A DNA stretch of 64,000 nt from Verrucomicrobiia bacterium (GTDB taxonomy: Bacteria > Verrucomicrobiota > Verrucomicrobiia > Limisphaerales > UBA9464), in contig JAHCBB010000027.1 of the NCBI GenBank assembly GCA_019634635.1, positions 1 through 64,000 of the forward strand. Direction: 5' to 3'. The notes beneath the pieces are model-generated. The model had not been told where the DNA came from and did not search any database. It worked only from the letters and a program-made list of their open reading frames with translations. Shown here one piece after another: positions 35,064 through 42,027 of the stretch. The translations under genes and the position numbers were made by a program. The first letter of the stretch is position 1. The number at the start of each line of letters is the position of its first letter.

Positions 35064-35336
35064 TCAGGAGGCTTTCTCTGCGGGGAGCACCGCCTGCGCC
35101 TTCTTGACATCCCCGACAAGCTCCAGGAATCCGCAGTCCAGGCACAGGAGTCCGTGCACGGGAATATCACTGGTGCGGAGGGTCAGGAACTTCGCGTTCT
35201 CAATCTTGAAGTGGCTGCGCCCGAAAGACTCAATGGCCCCGGGTTCGAGCCGGGTGCCGTCGCAACGAAGACAGGTGCGGTCGCTCACGCGTTGGAGGGG
35301 GTCGTGTTGAAGGGGATTTGTCAAGCGCCTTACCAT
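35064..35336 (-). CDS. Small zinc-ribbon protein
   Basis: The 90-residue protein has two cysteine pairs, 'CLRCDG' near residue 22 and 'CLDCGF' near residue 66, which together would bind one zinc ion. Between them lies a beta-rich segment ('HFKIENAKFLTLRTSD'). It has no signal peptide or membrane helix. The pattern is that of small Zn-ribbon proteins of unknown role, perhaps nucleic-acid or protein binding. It stands 44 bases downstream of the DUF4105 gene on the same strand, so co-transcription is possible. Confidence 0.65.
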   Translation of the reverse strand: MVRRLTNPLQHDPLQRVSDRTCLRCDGTRLEPGAIESFGRSHFKIENAKFLTLRTSDIPVHGLLCLDCGFLELVGDVKKAQAVLPAEKAS

Positions 35337-35380
35337 CGGGTTATGAAATCCTGAAATCCCGGATGCGGGCCGCGGTCGCC

Positions 35381-36436
35381 TCAGGATCGTCGGGGCGGCA
35401 GGGCGGACCGGATGCGCTCGGAAAAGTCCGGGGCATCGCCGGCCGCCTTTGCGTCATCGTTGATCCAGGACCGCTGGCGCAGCTCCTCGAATGGGAGCGC
35501 CGCGTCGAGGAAGCCGGCGTGGTAGAGGTAGCGGTCAATCAATCCGTTGAGCACGTGGCGAAAATCGAGCCTGCCGGTCCGGCCCGCGCGGTTGGCGTAG
35601 CGGACGATGTTGATGGTGCAGCTGTTGCTCAGCAGGTGGTAGAACTCCGCCCGATCGGCGAGATTATTGATTCGTTCCAGGTAGACCAACAGGAGCTGGC
35701 GGGCCTTTTCAGGGGGGATTCTCAGGCGGTACAGGTACACATCCTCGTCCCGGTGATCGGTGCGCAGGCGCACCAGGTCCCGCTCGTCGCCGACCACGTA
35801 GATCAGCTCAAACTGCTTGAAAAGCGAGGCAAGCGGGTCAAAGCCCTCGCCTTCCTCCGGACGGGTTTCGATCGAAATGCAGAGCGGCAGCGCGTTCTCG
35901 AAATTGAAGCTGAGAAAGGTGTGTCCCACGGGACCCTCCTTCCAGTAGGACACATAAAAGTCCACGGAGGTGAGCTGGGAGAGCAGGAACTCGCGTTCCT
36001 CATAGTGCGGCGTGAAATCATCCCGGCTGCGGTACTCGAAGTTGCGGAAGCCGGAGATGCGCACGCGGTCGCCGTCAATGGTCGCCCGGGGCATCACGGC
36101 CACCTCCTGCCTCCACGGGCGCTCATGCGACGGGTGGATCGTGGTCCACCAGGCGAGCACGGCGAGATACGCCATCGCAAATGCCGCAAACCGCCGCCGC
36201 CAGCGGGACACCCAAAGGGCCCAGATCGCGAAGACGCAGAAGGCCCCGGCCAGGATCAGCCGTGGGCCGGCCCACGGCAGGTTGGAGTAGTAGATCGCCA
36301 GCGTTGCCCACGCGACCATCACGACCCGGAAGAAATCCCAGAGCCGCCTCAGCGACCAGCGAAGGAGACGAAGCGGCCATGGGCTTGGGGGGATCGCGGG
36401 AGGTGCGGGGGGGGCGGGGACTTCCGGTGGGCTCAT
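35381..36436 (-). CDS. DUF4105 (Lnb-like) membrane protein
   Basis: The 351-residue protein has a proline-rich N-terminus, then two or three membrane helices ('VVMVAWATLAIYYSN', 'GPRLILAGAFCVFAIWALWV', 'FAAFAMAYLAVLAWW'). A periplasmic DUF4105 domain follows with 'SVDFYVSYWKEGPVGHTFLS' and 'RAEFYHLLSNSCTINIVRY'. The conserved Cys in 'LLSNSCTINI' and the His in 'GHTFLSF' are the residues expected of this Lnb/NlpC-like thiol fold. It may act on lipids or peptides at the membrane surface. I chose ATG 36436 because the sequence before it is low complexity and overlaps the divergent mscS region. Confidence 0.8.
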   Translation of the reverse strand: MSPPEVPAPPAPPAIPPSPWPLRLLRWSLRRLWDFFRVVMVAWATLAIYYSNLPWAGPRLILAGAFCVFAIWALWVSRWRRRFAAFAMAYLAVLAWWTTIHPSHERPWRQEVAVMPRATIDGDRVRISGFRNFEYRSRDDFTPHYEEREFLLSQLTSVDFYVSYWKEGPVGHTFLSFNFENALPLCISIETRPEEGEGFDPLASLFKQFELIYVVGDERDLVRLRTDHRDEDVYLYRLRIPPEKARQLLLVYLERINNLADRAEFYHLLSNSCTINIVRYANRAGRTGRLDFRHVLNGLIDRYLYHAGFLDAALPFEELRQRSWINDDAKAAGDAPDFSERIRSALPPRRS

Positions 36437-36646
36437 TCTCGGTTTGCAGGTTGACCGCGGGCCGTTGCGGGATTCGTCCACGCCGGCCGACGGTTGACGG
36501 TGCGGACCCGCCGCGTTTTTGCAACTCATCCCGCAGTTCCGGGCATTGCGCAGGCTCCTGTCCGGATCGGCGGCCGGTGGTCTCCTTGAGGACAGGAGTC
36601 CCAAGGCTTCCATGCCCGCATGGGCGTCCATACACTCCATGGGGAA

Positions 36647-38299
36647 ATGACCCGCTCGTCAACCCACGAAGGCCCGCCGCTGCCCCGAAGGCCCGATTTT
36701 GCCCGCCGCCTCGGGCCAGCGCCTGCCTTCTGCCTCCTGACTTGCCTCCTGACGTTTACGGTTCCTGCCCAGAGCCCGGAGCATCCGCTCCAACCGCCGG
36801 ACCGGTCCAGCCCCCGCGTGGCGCTGCGTGGGTTCCTCGAAGCCGGGGATGCTGTGGGCGCCTTTCTCGCCGGGAGCTACCTGCCGTCGCCGTCGCGCGC
36901 GAATCACCCGACCCTGTTGTCGCAGGTGGAAGCCTGCACGGAAGCGCTGGATTTGAGAGAGATGCCGCCTGCGGCCCGCTTGAAGCGGGGGCGGGCGGCA
37001 GCCCTCTCCTTGTATGAGGCCTTGAACCGCGTCCCATTGCCGCCATGGGAGGCCATCCCCGACGCCGATCAGTGGCGCGAGACTGCCGGCACCAATGCCC
37101 ACTATTGGGTGATCCCGAACACGGAGATCGCCCTCAGGCAAGTTGGGAGCGGACCCCGCCGGGGCGCGTTTTTGTTCAGCCCTGAAACGGTGGCCAACGC
37201 CGGGGGCTACTATCAGCGCGTGCAGGATTTGCCCTACACCCGCCTGGTGCCCCTCGAGGATCTGCGGGAACGCTTCCTCTCCGGCTTTGGAGGATGGATG
37301 ATCCCGTTTCGCTGGATTCAAGCCCTGCCCAAGATGCTGCGCCACCCGCTGGCCGGACAACCGGGCTGGAAGTGGATCGGATTGACTTTTGCGCTCGGCG
37401 TGGTGGCCCTGGTGCTCCGCGCGGTCCATCGCCTGTCGCATTGGGGAGGCGCAGGGCAACCCTTTCGGCGGGCGGTGGCCCGGGCGGTCCTGCCCGCGTT
37501 TCTGCTCCTTGCGACGCCCGCACTGGCGTACTTCGCGCTCGTCCAGCTGAGTTTCTTCGGCGACGTGGGCAGTGCGATCGAACGGGTGACAACCGCCGTC
37601 GGCTTCCTTGCGGGTGCCTGGATTTGTTGGCGCCTCGCACCGGTGGTCGCCGAGGGCATCATCGCGTCGCCCCGCATTGCCTCCGAAAGCATTGACGCGC
37701 ATCTGATCCGGATTTGTGCCCGGCTCCTGGGCATGGTCGCCGCCGTGCTGTTGCTGGTCGCCGGCGCCGAACGCATCGGCATGCCCTTGTACGGCATCGT
37801 GACCGGTCTGGGCGTCGGCGGCCTGGCCATCGCCCTGGCCGCACAGCCGACCATCGAGAATCTGATCGGCGGGTTCAGCCTCTTTGCGGACAAACCCATC
37901 CGGGTCGGCGATTTCTGCAGGTATGGCGCCGAGACGGGCACGGTGGAAGCCATCGGCATGCGCTCCACGCGGATTCGTGGTTTGGACCGGACGCTGACGA
38001 CGATCCCGAATGCCGTGCTTTCGAGAATGTCGGTCGCGATCCAGGAGGACATCCTCCTGCGCACGATGGACGTGGTGGCGGCCTCCGGCACGGGATTCGC
38101 GGCCCCGTCACAGACGCTCTATTTCGCCCGCGACGCGGGACTGGACCCGGACAAGTCGGCAGCGGCACTGGCGCAGGTGCAGGCGTGGCGCGCGGACCCG
38201 AAGCTCCCGTTCCCGGAGTTTGATCCTGAGTTTCGGAAGTTGCACCGGGACACTTTGGACTATCCGCCGAACGGATCGCCCGAGGCCGCCAGAAAATGA
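36647..38299 (+). CDS. MscS-type mechanosensitive ion channel with N-terminal domain
   Basis: The 550-residue protein has an N-terminal signal-like segment ('FCLLTCLLTFTVPAQ'), a roughly 180-residue periplasmic part, and five membrane helices from about residue 240. The MscS core is 'MPLYGIVTGLGVGGLAIALA' (the pore helix) and 'IENLIGGFSLFADKPIRVGD'. A cytoplasmic beta domain with 'GTVEAIGMRSTRIRGLDRT' follows. It releases solutes when the membrane is stretched by osmotic downshift. It is larger than E. coli MscS and resembles the MscS-like proteins with an extra periplasmic domain. The start is ATG 36647, 27 bases inside a longer open frame. Confidence 0.88.
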   Translation: MTRSSTHEGPPLPRRPDFARRLGPAPAFCLLTCLLTFTVPAQSPEHPLQPPDRSSPRVALRGFLEAGDAVGAFLAGSYLPSPSRANHPTLLSQVEACTEALDLREMPPAARLKRGRAAALSLYEALNRVPLPPWEAIPDADQWRETAGTNAHYWVIPNTEIALRQVGSGPRRGAFLFSPETVANAGGYYQRVQDLPYTRLVPLEDLRERFLSGFGGWMIPFRWIQALPKMLRHPLAGQPGWKWIGLTFALGVVALVLRAVHRLSHWGGAGQPFRRAVARAVLPAFLLLATPALAYFALVQLSFFGDVGSAIERVTTAVGFLAGAWICWRLAPVVAEGIIASPRIASESIDAHLIRICARLLGMVAAVLLLVAGAERIGMPLYGIVTGLGVGGLAIALAAQPTIENLIGGFSLFADKPIRVGDFCRYGAETGTVEAIGMRSTRIRGLDRTLTTIPNAVLSRMSVAIQEDILLRTMDVVAASGTGFAAPSQTLYFARDAGLDPDKSAAALAQVQAWRADPKLPFPEFDPEFRKLHRDTLDYPPNGSPEAARK

Positions 38300-38450
38300 G
38301 GGACGCAAGCGCCGGCCGACCTGCCCTTTGAGCGTCGGTGCGCCAGCGACGTCCTGTCCGGAAGGCGACGTCGCGGACGGCCAGGACGTTTGGAGGCGCC
38401 GCCAAGTGACGCGGCGGGTCCGCTGTCGCCGGCTCCATAGGCTTCGCTGA

Positions 38451-38750
38451 TGGCTCCGGATCTGCAGAACGCTGCCCGAGCTGGACCTGGGCGCCGTCCT
38501 TGCCCGGAGGCCGCAGCTGGTGCTGGTGGACGAGTTCGCGCACCTCCTTCGACTCCTCGTGCGCCACGCCGGCAAGGTTCTGACCCATCGCCAACTCCTC
38601 CGCGACGTCTGGGGGCCAGGGCACGAAGAGCACACGCACCATCTGCGGGTTTACATCGCGCACCTGCGGGAAAAAATCGAAGCGGACGCTTCGCGGCCTC
38701 AACGCATCATTACCGAGCCCGGCGTGGGTTATCGGCTGCTGGAAGGTTGA
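38451..38750 (+). pseudogene. kdpD-kdpE deletion scar
   Basis: In one frame the sequence reads 'LPELDLGAVLARRPQLVLVD', matching the N-terminal sensor region of KdpD (…DLDALLARRPQVVLVDELAH in relatives). It passes directly into 'LLRLLVRHAGKVLTHRQLL' and 'VWGPGHEEHTHHLRVYIAHL', the winged-helix DNA-binding end of the response regulator KdpE, up to 'TEPGVGYRLLEG' and a stop at 38750. The join lies near 38532-38541, where both proteins share an acid-aromatic-Ala pattern. All of KdpD beyond its first part and the KdpE receiver domain are gone. A stop codon precedes the scar at 38448, so it is not expressed as a full protein. Confidence 0.65.
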
Positions 38751-38773
38751 GCGGGTGGGCCACTGCCGCCGGC

Positions 38774-39275
38774 TCAATCCGGAGGGGTGAACGGTGCTTC
38801 GATGGGGTGGCGGGTGAGCCCTTGGCGATGGGGCGATCCATCCTGGTCAGGCGCGGGCCGGGTCGGGGAACGCGATGGCTTCATGTCTGCGGTGAATGGA
38901 TTGGCCCCCAGTGGCTCGAAGTCCTTTACGGTGAAAACCGAGTCCCGGTCCCAGAACGCGCCGCCACCTCGGCCAACCGACCGTGTGCGCCTGGCCACAG
39001 TGTACGCCGACCAACCGTCCTTGCCGTTATCGCCTCCGGTGACGGTGCGAATGAAGACCACCAGGTTTGGCGCGATCTCGGGATGCGTCAGCAGCGCGTT
39101 GGCGACCGTGGTCTGCGGACCGCCGGCGATCACCAGCAGCGGTTTCTCCGGGGTCGCCTTTTTCGCCTCGGCCACGATCAGCCGGCTGCCGTCGGTGGTG
39201 TTCGGGAACAACGGCGATCGCTGTCGTCACCGACAGCAGCCCTCCGAGGCGGACGAGCGCGCGTGTTGATCTCAT
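38774..39275 (-). pseudogene. Nucleoside-hydrolase-like gene fragment
   Basis: A start ATG at 39275 opens a signal peptide ('STRALVRLGGLLSVTTAIAV'). At about 39210 the frame shifts into 'TDGSRLIVAEAKKATPEKPL', 'LVIAGGPQTTVANALLTHPE' and 'FWDRDSVFTVKDFEPLGANP'. The middle part resembles secreted inosine-uridine nucleoside hydrolase-type proteins ('GGP-TTVANAL', 'VTGG'). The N-terminal half with its catalytic aspartates and the C-terminus are lost, and the rest trails off after 'FTADMK'. The family call is tentative, but the frame break is clear. Confidence 0.45.
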
Positions 39276-39374
39276 GGCGTGCTGAGGCGGGTGGGTGGCG
39301 GCGCATTCAGGGTCCTCCCGGCAGGTCACCGGTCGGTGGTGTGCCGGAAATTCTCCGGCATCCCGGCGGCAGGG

Positions 39375-40301
39375 TCAACGCCCGTGGGCCGTGCCTCGGG
39401 TGCGCCGGCCGGGCCTCTTGGCGGATTGGACCTGCCGGATGAGTTCGGCAGCCAGGGCGTTGGGGAAGCGGCGGGTCGGCGCGATGGCGTGAAACGTTTC
39501 GTGCAGGTCCGGAATGCGGTGCGTCACGACAAGTTCGCGCCGTTCGATTTCATCCCGAACCACCACCTGGGGCACAAGGCTCAGCGCCCCGCTTTCCCGG
39601 GCCAGCAGCCGCAACATGGCCATGTCGTCCACCTCGGCCATGATTTGCGGACGCACCCCGGCATCGGCCAGGAGGCGGTCGAAGCGCATGCGGGTGTTGC
39701 TTTCCAGGCTGGGCAGCACCAGGGGCACCTCCTCGAAACCGCCGGGGAATTTGAGCCGCTTCCGCGTCCAGGCCGGAACACCCACCAGCACCACCGGTTC
39801 CTCATCCAGCAAATGGCTGTGCCACGGTGTTTCGGCATCGCACTGGGCCGCCTGGTCCGAGAGCACCAGATCCACCTGGTGCGATTTGAGCAGACCGAGG
39901 AGGTCGCGCAGCGCCCCGGTGCGGACGACCACCTCGACGTCGGGCCGGCGCAGTGCGGGCTGCAGGAACTCCAGCTGGAAATTGCGCGACAGCGTCGAGA
40001 CGGCGGCCACCCGCAGGATCTGTCGTCCGCCCCGGGGACGGTGCCGCATCACGTCCACCAGTTCCTCGCCGGCCCTGCCGATGATGTCCGCATAGTCCAG
40101 GGCCACCCGCCCGGCCTCGGTCAGCAGCAGGCCGCCCCGGGTGCGCTCCATCAGCGCGTGTCCGAGGCTTTCCTCCAGCTGTTTGAGCTGGACGCTCAGG
40201 GCCGCCGGGGTGACGTGCAGGGTTTCCGCGGCCCGGGCGATGCTCCGTTCGCGGGCGATCACGCGGAAGTAGCGCAGGTGGTGATAGTTCAGGAAGGACA
40301 T
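39375..40301 (-). CDS. LysR-type transcriptional regulator divergent from dabBA
   Basis: The 308-residue protein starts with the LysR helix-turn-helix 'YHHLRYFRVIARERSIARAA' and 'LHVTPAALSVQLKQLEESLG', followed by a co-inducer-binding domain of normal length ('VLVGVPAW', 'VPLVLPSLESNTRMRFDR'). The opening 'LNYHHLRYFRVIA' is like NhaR-type LysR proteins. It is transcribed away from dabB over an 80-base AT-rich gap that holds two palindromes. By analogy with other LysR regulators next to carbon-uptake genes it probably controls dabBA. The effector is unknown. Confidence 0.88.
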   Translation of the reverse strand: MSFLNYHHLRYFRVIARERSIARAAETLHVTPAALSVQLKQLEESLGHALMERTRGGLLLTEAGRVALDYADIIGRAGEELVDVMRHRPRGGRQILRVAAVSTLSRNFQLEFLQPALRRPDVEVVVRTGALRDLLGLLKSHQVDLVLSDQAAQCDAETPWHSHLLDEEPVVLVGVPAWTRKRLKFPGGFEEVPLVLPSLESNTRMRFDRLLADAGVRPQIMAEVDDMAMLRLLARESGALSLVPQVVVRDEIERRELVVTHRIPDLHETFHAIAPTRRFPNALAAELIRQVQSAKRPGRRTRGTAHGR

Positions 40302-40319
40302 TGCTGATTAAATAAAAGT

Positions 40320-40352
40320 AACGCTCAGCGTTGGAAAGCTGAAGTTTTCTAA
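40320..40352. promoter_or_regulatory. Palindromes in the lysR-dabB gap, candidate LysR operators
   Basis: AACGCT-C-AGCGTT at 40320-40332 is a perfect 13-bp palindrome. It overlaps a 22-bp imperfect palindrome, TTGGAAAGCTGAAGTTTTCT plus AA, at 40331-40352. LysR proteins bind such dyads (often T-N11-A) between their own gene and the divergent target, and both lie 30-60 bases before the dabB start at 40382. The gap is much richer in A+T than the genes. Confidence 0.5.
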
Positions 40353-40381
40353 ACCAAGGCGCCACCGCAGGATCCGGGGCG

Positions 40382-41971
40382 ATGCAACTGATGCCCGCGG
40401 TCCTCCTGGTCCTGATTCCCGGTCTCCCGCTGCTGAGCGGTCTCGCGCTTCGCGCGGGTCCGCCCGCGTGGGCCGGCCCCGGGGCGGTGGCGTCCGCCGC
40501 CGCGGCGTTGCTGCTGGCGCTGCTGGCGACGGCCGAGGTGATGCTGGGGGGTGGCGGCCAGTGGCGGCTTGCGGCGGGGGCGGCGTCCCCCGCGGCGCTG
40601 ACGCTGAGGCTGGATGCGGTATCGGCCACCCTGGCGGTGCTGGTTTCCTTTCTGGGTCTGGTGGTGAGCCGGTTTTCCCGCAACTACCTCGCGGGGGATC
40701 CGGGGCAGGGGCGCTTCTTCTCGTGGATGAGCCTCACGCTGGCCGCCGTGCTGCTGCTGGTGCTTTCGGGCAACCTGCTGGTGCTCCTTGCCGCCTGGGT
40801 GGCGACGAGCCTGCTGCTGCATCAACTGCTCACCTATTATCCGGAACGCAAGGGGGCGGTCTTTTCGGCGCGGAAAAAGTTCGTGTACAGCCGCCTGGGT
40901 GACGGGTGCCTGTTGGCGGCCCTGGTGCTGGTGCAGCGTCATTTCGGCACCTGGGAGATGGAGGCGATCTTTGCCCGGCTGGAGTCCGGCGCCGGTTCGG
41001 GGTTGACCCCGATCGGACTGCTCCTGGCCGGTTGCGCGCTGCTGAAGTCCGCGCAGTTCCCGTTCCACGGCTGGCTGCCCGACACCATGGAAACACCGAC
41101 GCCGGTCTCGGCGTTCATGCACGCGGGGATCATCAATGCGGGCGGATTTCTCGTCATCCGGCTCAGCCCGCTGATGGTGGAGGCGGGTCCCGCCCTGGCG
41201 TTGCTGGCGCTCGCCGGGGCGCTGTCGGCGGTCTTCGGCGCGATGGTCATGCTGACCCAGCCGACGGTGAAGCGGGCGCTGGCGTTCTCCACCGTGGCGC
41301 AAATGGGGTTCATGCTCCTGCAATGCGGCCTCGGTGCGTTCGGTCTGGCGCTCGTGCACCTTGTGGCGCACTCGCTCTACAAGGCCCACGCCTTCCTGCG
41401 CGCAGGTTCGACGGTCGGCGCCGTGCCGCGCGCGGCCATCCCCCTGCCGAACGGGGCGTTGATCTTCGGAGCCGTCGCCGGCGCGGCCCTGGTCCTCGGC
41501 ATGGCCGCGGTCCGGACGGCGCTGCTGCCCGGAGCCGTCCACCCGGCCGGGGTGTTCACGCTCATCCTGGCCCTCGCCCTGGCCTACGGCGTGGCGCGCG
41601 TCGCGTCCGCGCCGGCAGGCTCCGGCTCCGTCGCCGGGGCGCTGGGGATCGCCGCCGGGGTGGCGGCGGTGGGGCTGGGACTGCATGCCGCGGCGGGCTG
41701 GATCTATGCCTCGCTGCCGGTGGTGGCTCCTCCCGGGTGGGTCCTTGCCGTGGTGGGCGCGGTGTTCGTCGCGCTGTTTCTCTTCCAAATTCTGCTGTGG
41801 CGTGCGGGCGGGACGCATTTGGGGCGGGTGCTGTATGTCCATGCGCTCAATGGCTTCTACATGGGCACCTGGGGCAACCGGCTCCTCAACGTGCTCTGGC
41901 CCGCCGACCCGGTGGCGGTTCCCCGTCCGGCCCCGCACCTGTCCGGGGGCATCGTCGCATCCCAACGCTGA
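40382..41971 (+). CDS. dabB: DabB, proton-channel subunit of an inorganic carbon pump
   Basis: The 529-residue membrane protein belongs to the NuoL/MrpA-type proton-conducting family ('GCALLKSAQFPFHGWLPDTM', 'PTPVSAFMHAGIINAGGFLV', 'VAHSLYKAHAFLRAG'). About fourteen helices are visible, with the family's conserved lysines and histidines in the helices named. Because a DUF2309 (DabA) gene follows 56 bases later and no other Nuo or Mrp genes are present, it is most likely DabB. DabB carries cation flow that drives one-way CO2 hydration by DabA. ATG 40382 follows the lysR-dabB operator region closely. Confidence 0.9.
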   Translation: MQLMPAVLLVLIPGLPLLSGLALRAGPPAWAGPGAVASAAAALLLALLATAEVMLGGGGQWRLAAGAASPAALTLRLDAVSATLAVLVSFLGLVVSRFSRNYLAGDPGQGRFFSWMSLTLAAVLLLVLSGNLLVLLAAWVATSLLLHQLLTYYPERKGAVFSARKKFVYSRLGDGCLLAALVLVQRHFGTWEMEAIFARLESGAGSGLTPIGLLLAGCALLKSAQFPFHGWLPDTMETPTPVSAFMHAGIINAGGFLVIRLSPLMVEAGPALALLALAGALSAVFGAMVMLTQPTVKRALAFSTVAQMGFMLLQCGLGAFGLALVHLVAHSLYKAHAFLRAGSTVGAVPRAAIPLPNGALIFGAVAGAALVLGMAAVRTALLPGAVHPAGVFTLILALALAYGVARVASAPAGSGSVAGALGIAAGVAAVGLGLHAAAGWIYASLPVVAPPGWVLAVVGAVFVALFLFQILLWRAGGTHLGRVLYVHALNGFYMGTWGNRLLNVLWPADPVAVPRPAPHLSGGIVASQR

Positions 41972-42027
41972 TTGGCCGCCCGTCTTCCGAGGATCTCTTC
42001 GCACCCTTCAATGCACGACACGTTCCC

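Noticed and set aside
40349-42004. 551-codon minus-strand frame opposite dabB
   Set aside because: Low-complexity Arg/Gln/His-rich translation. dabB on the other strand has clear motifs throughout.
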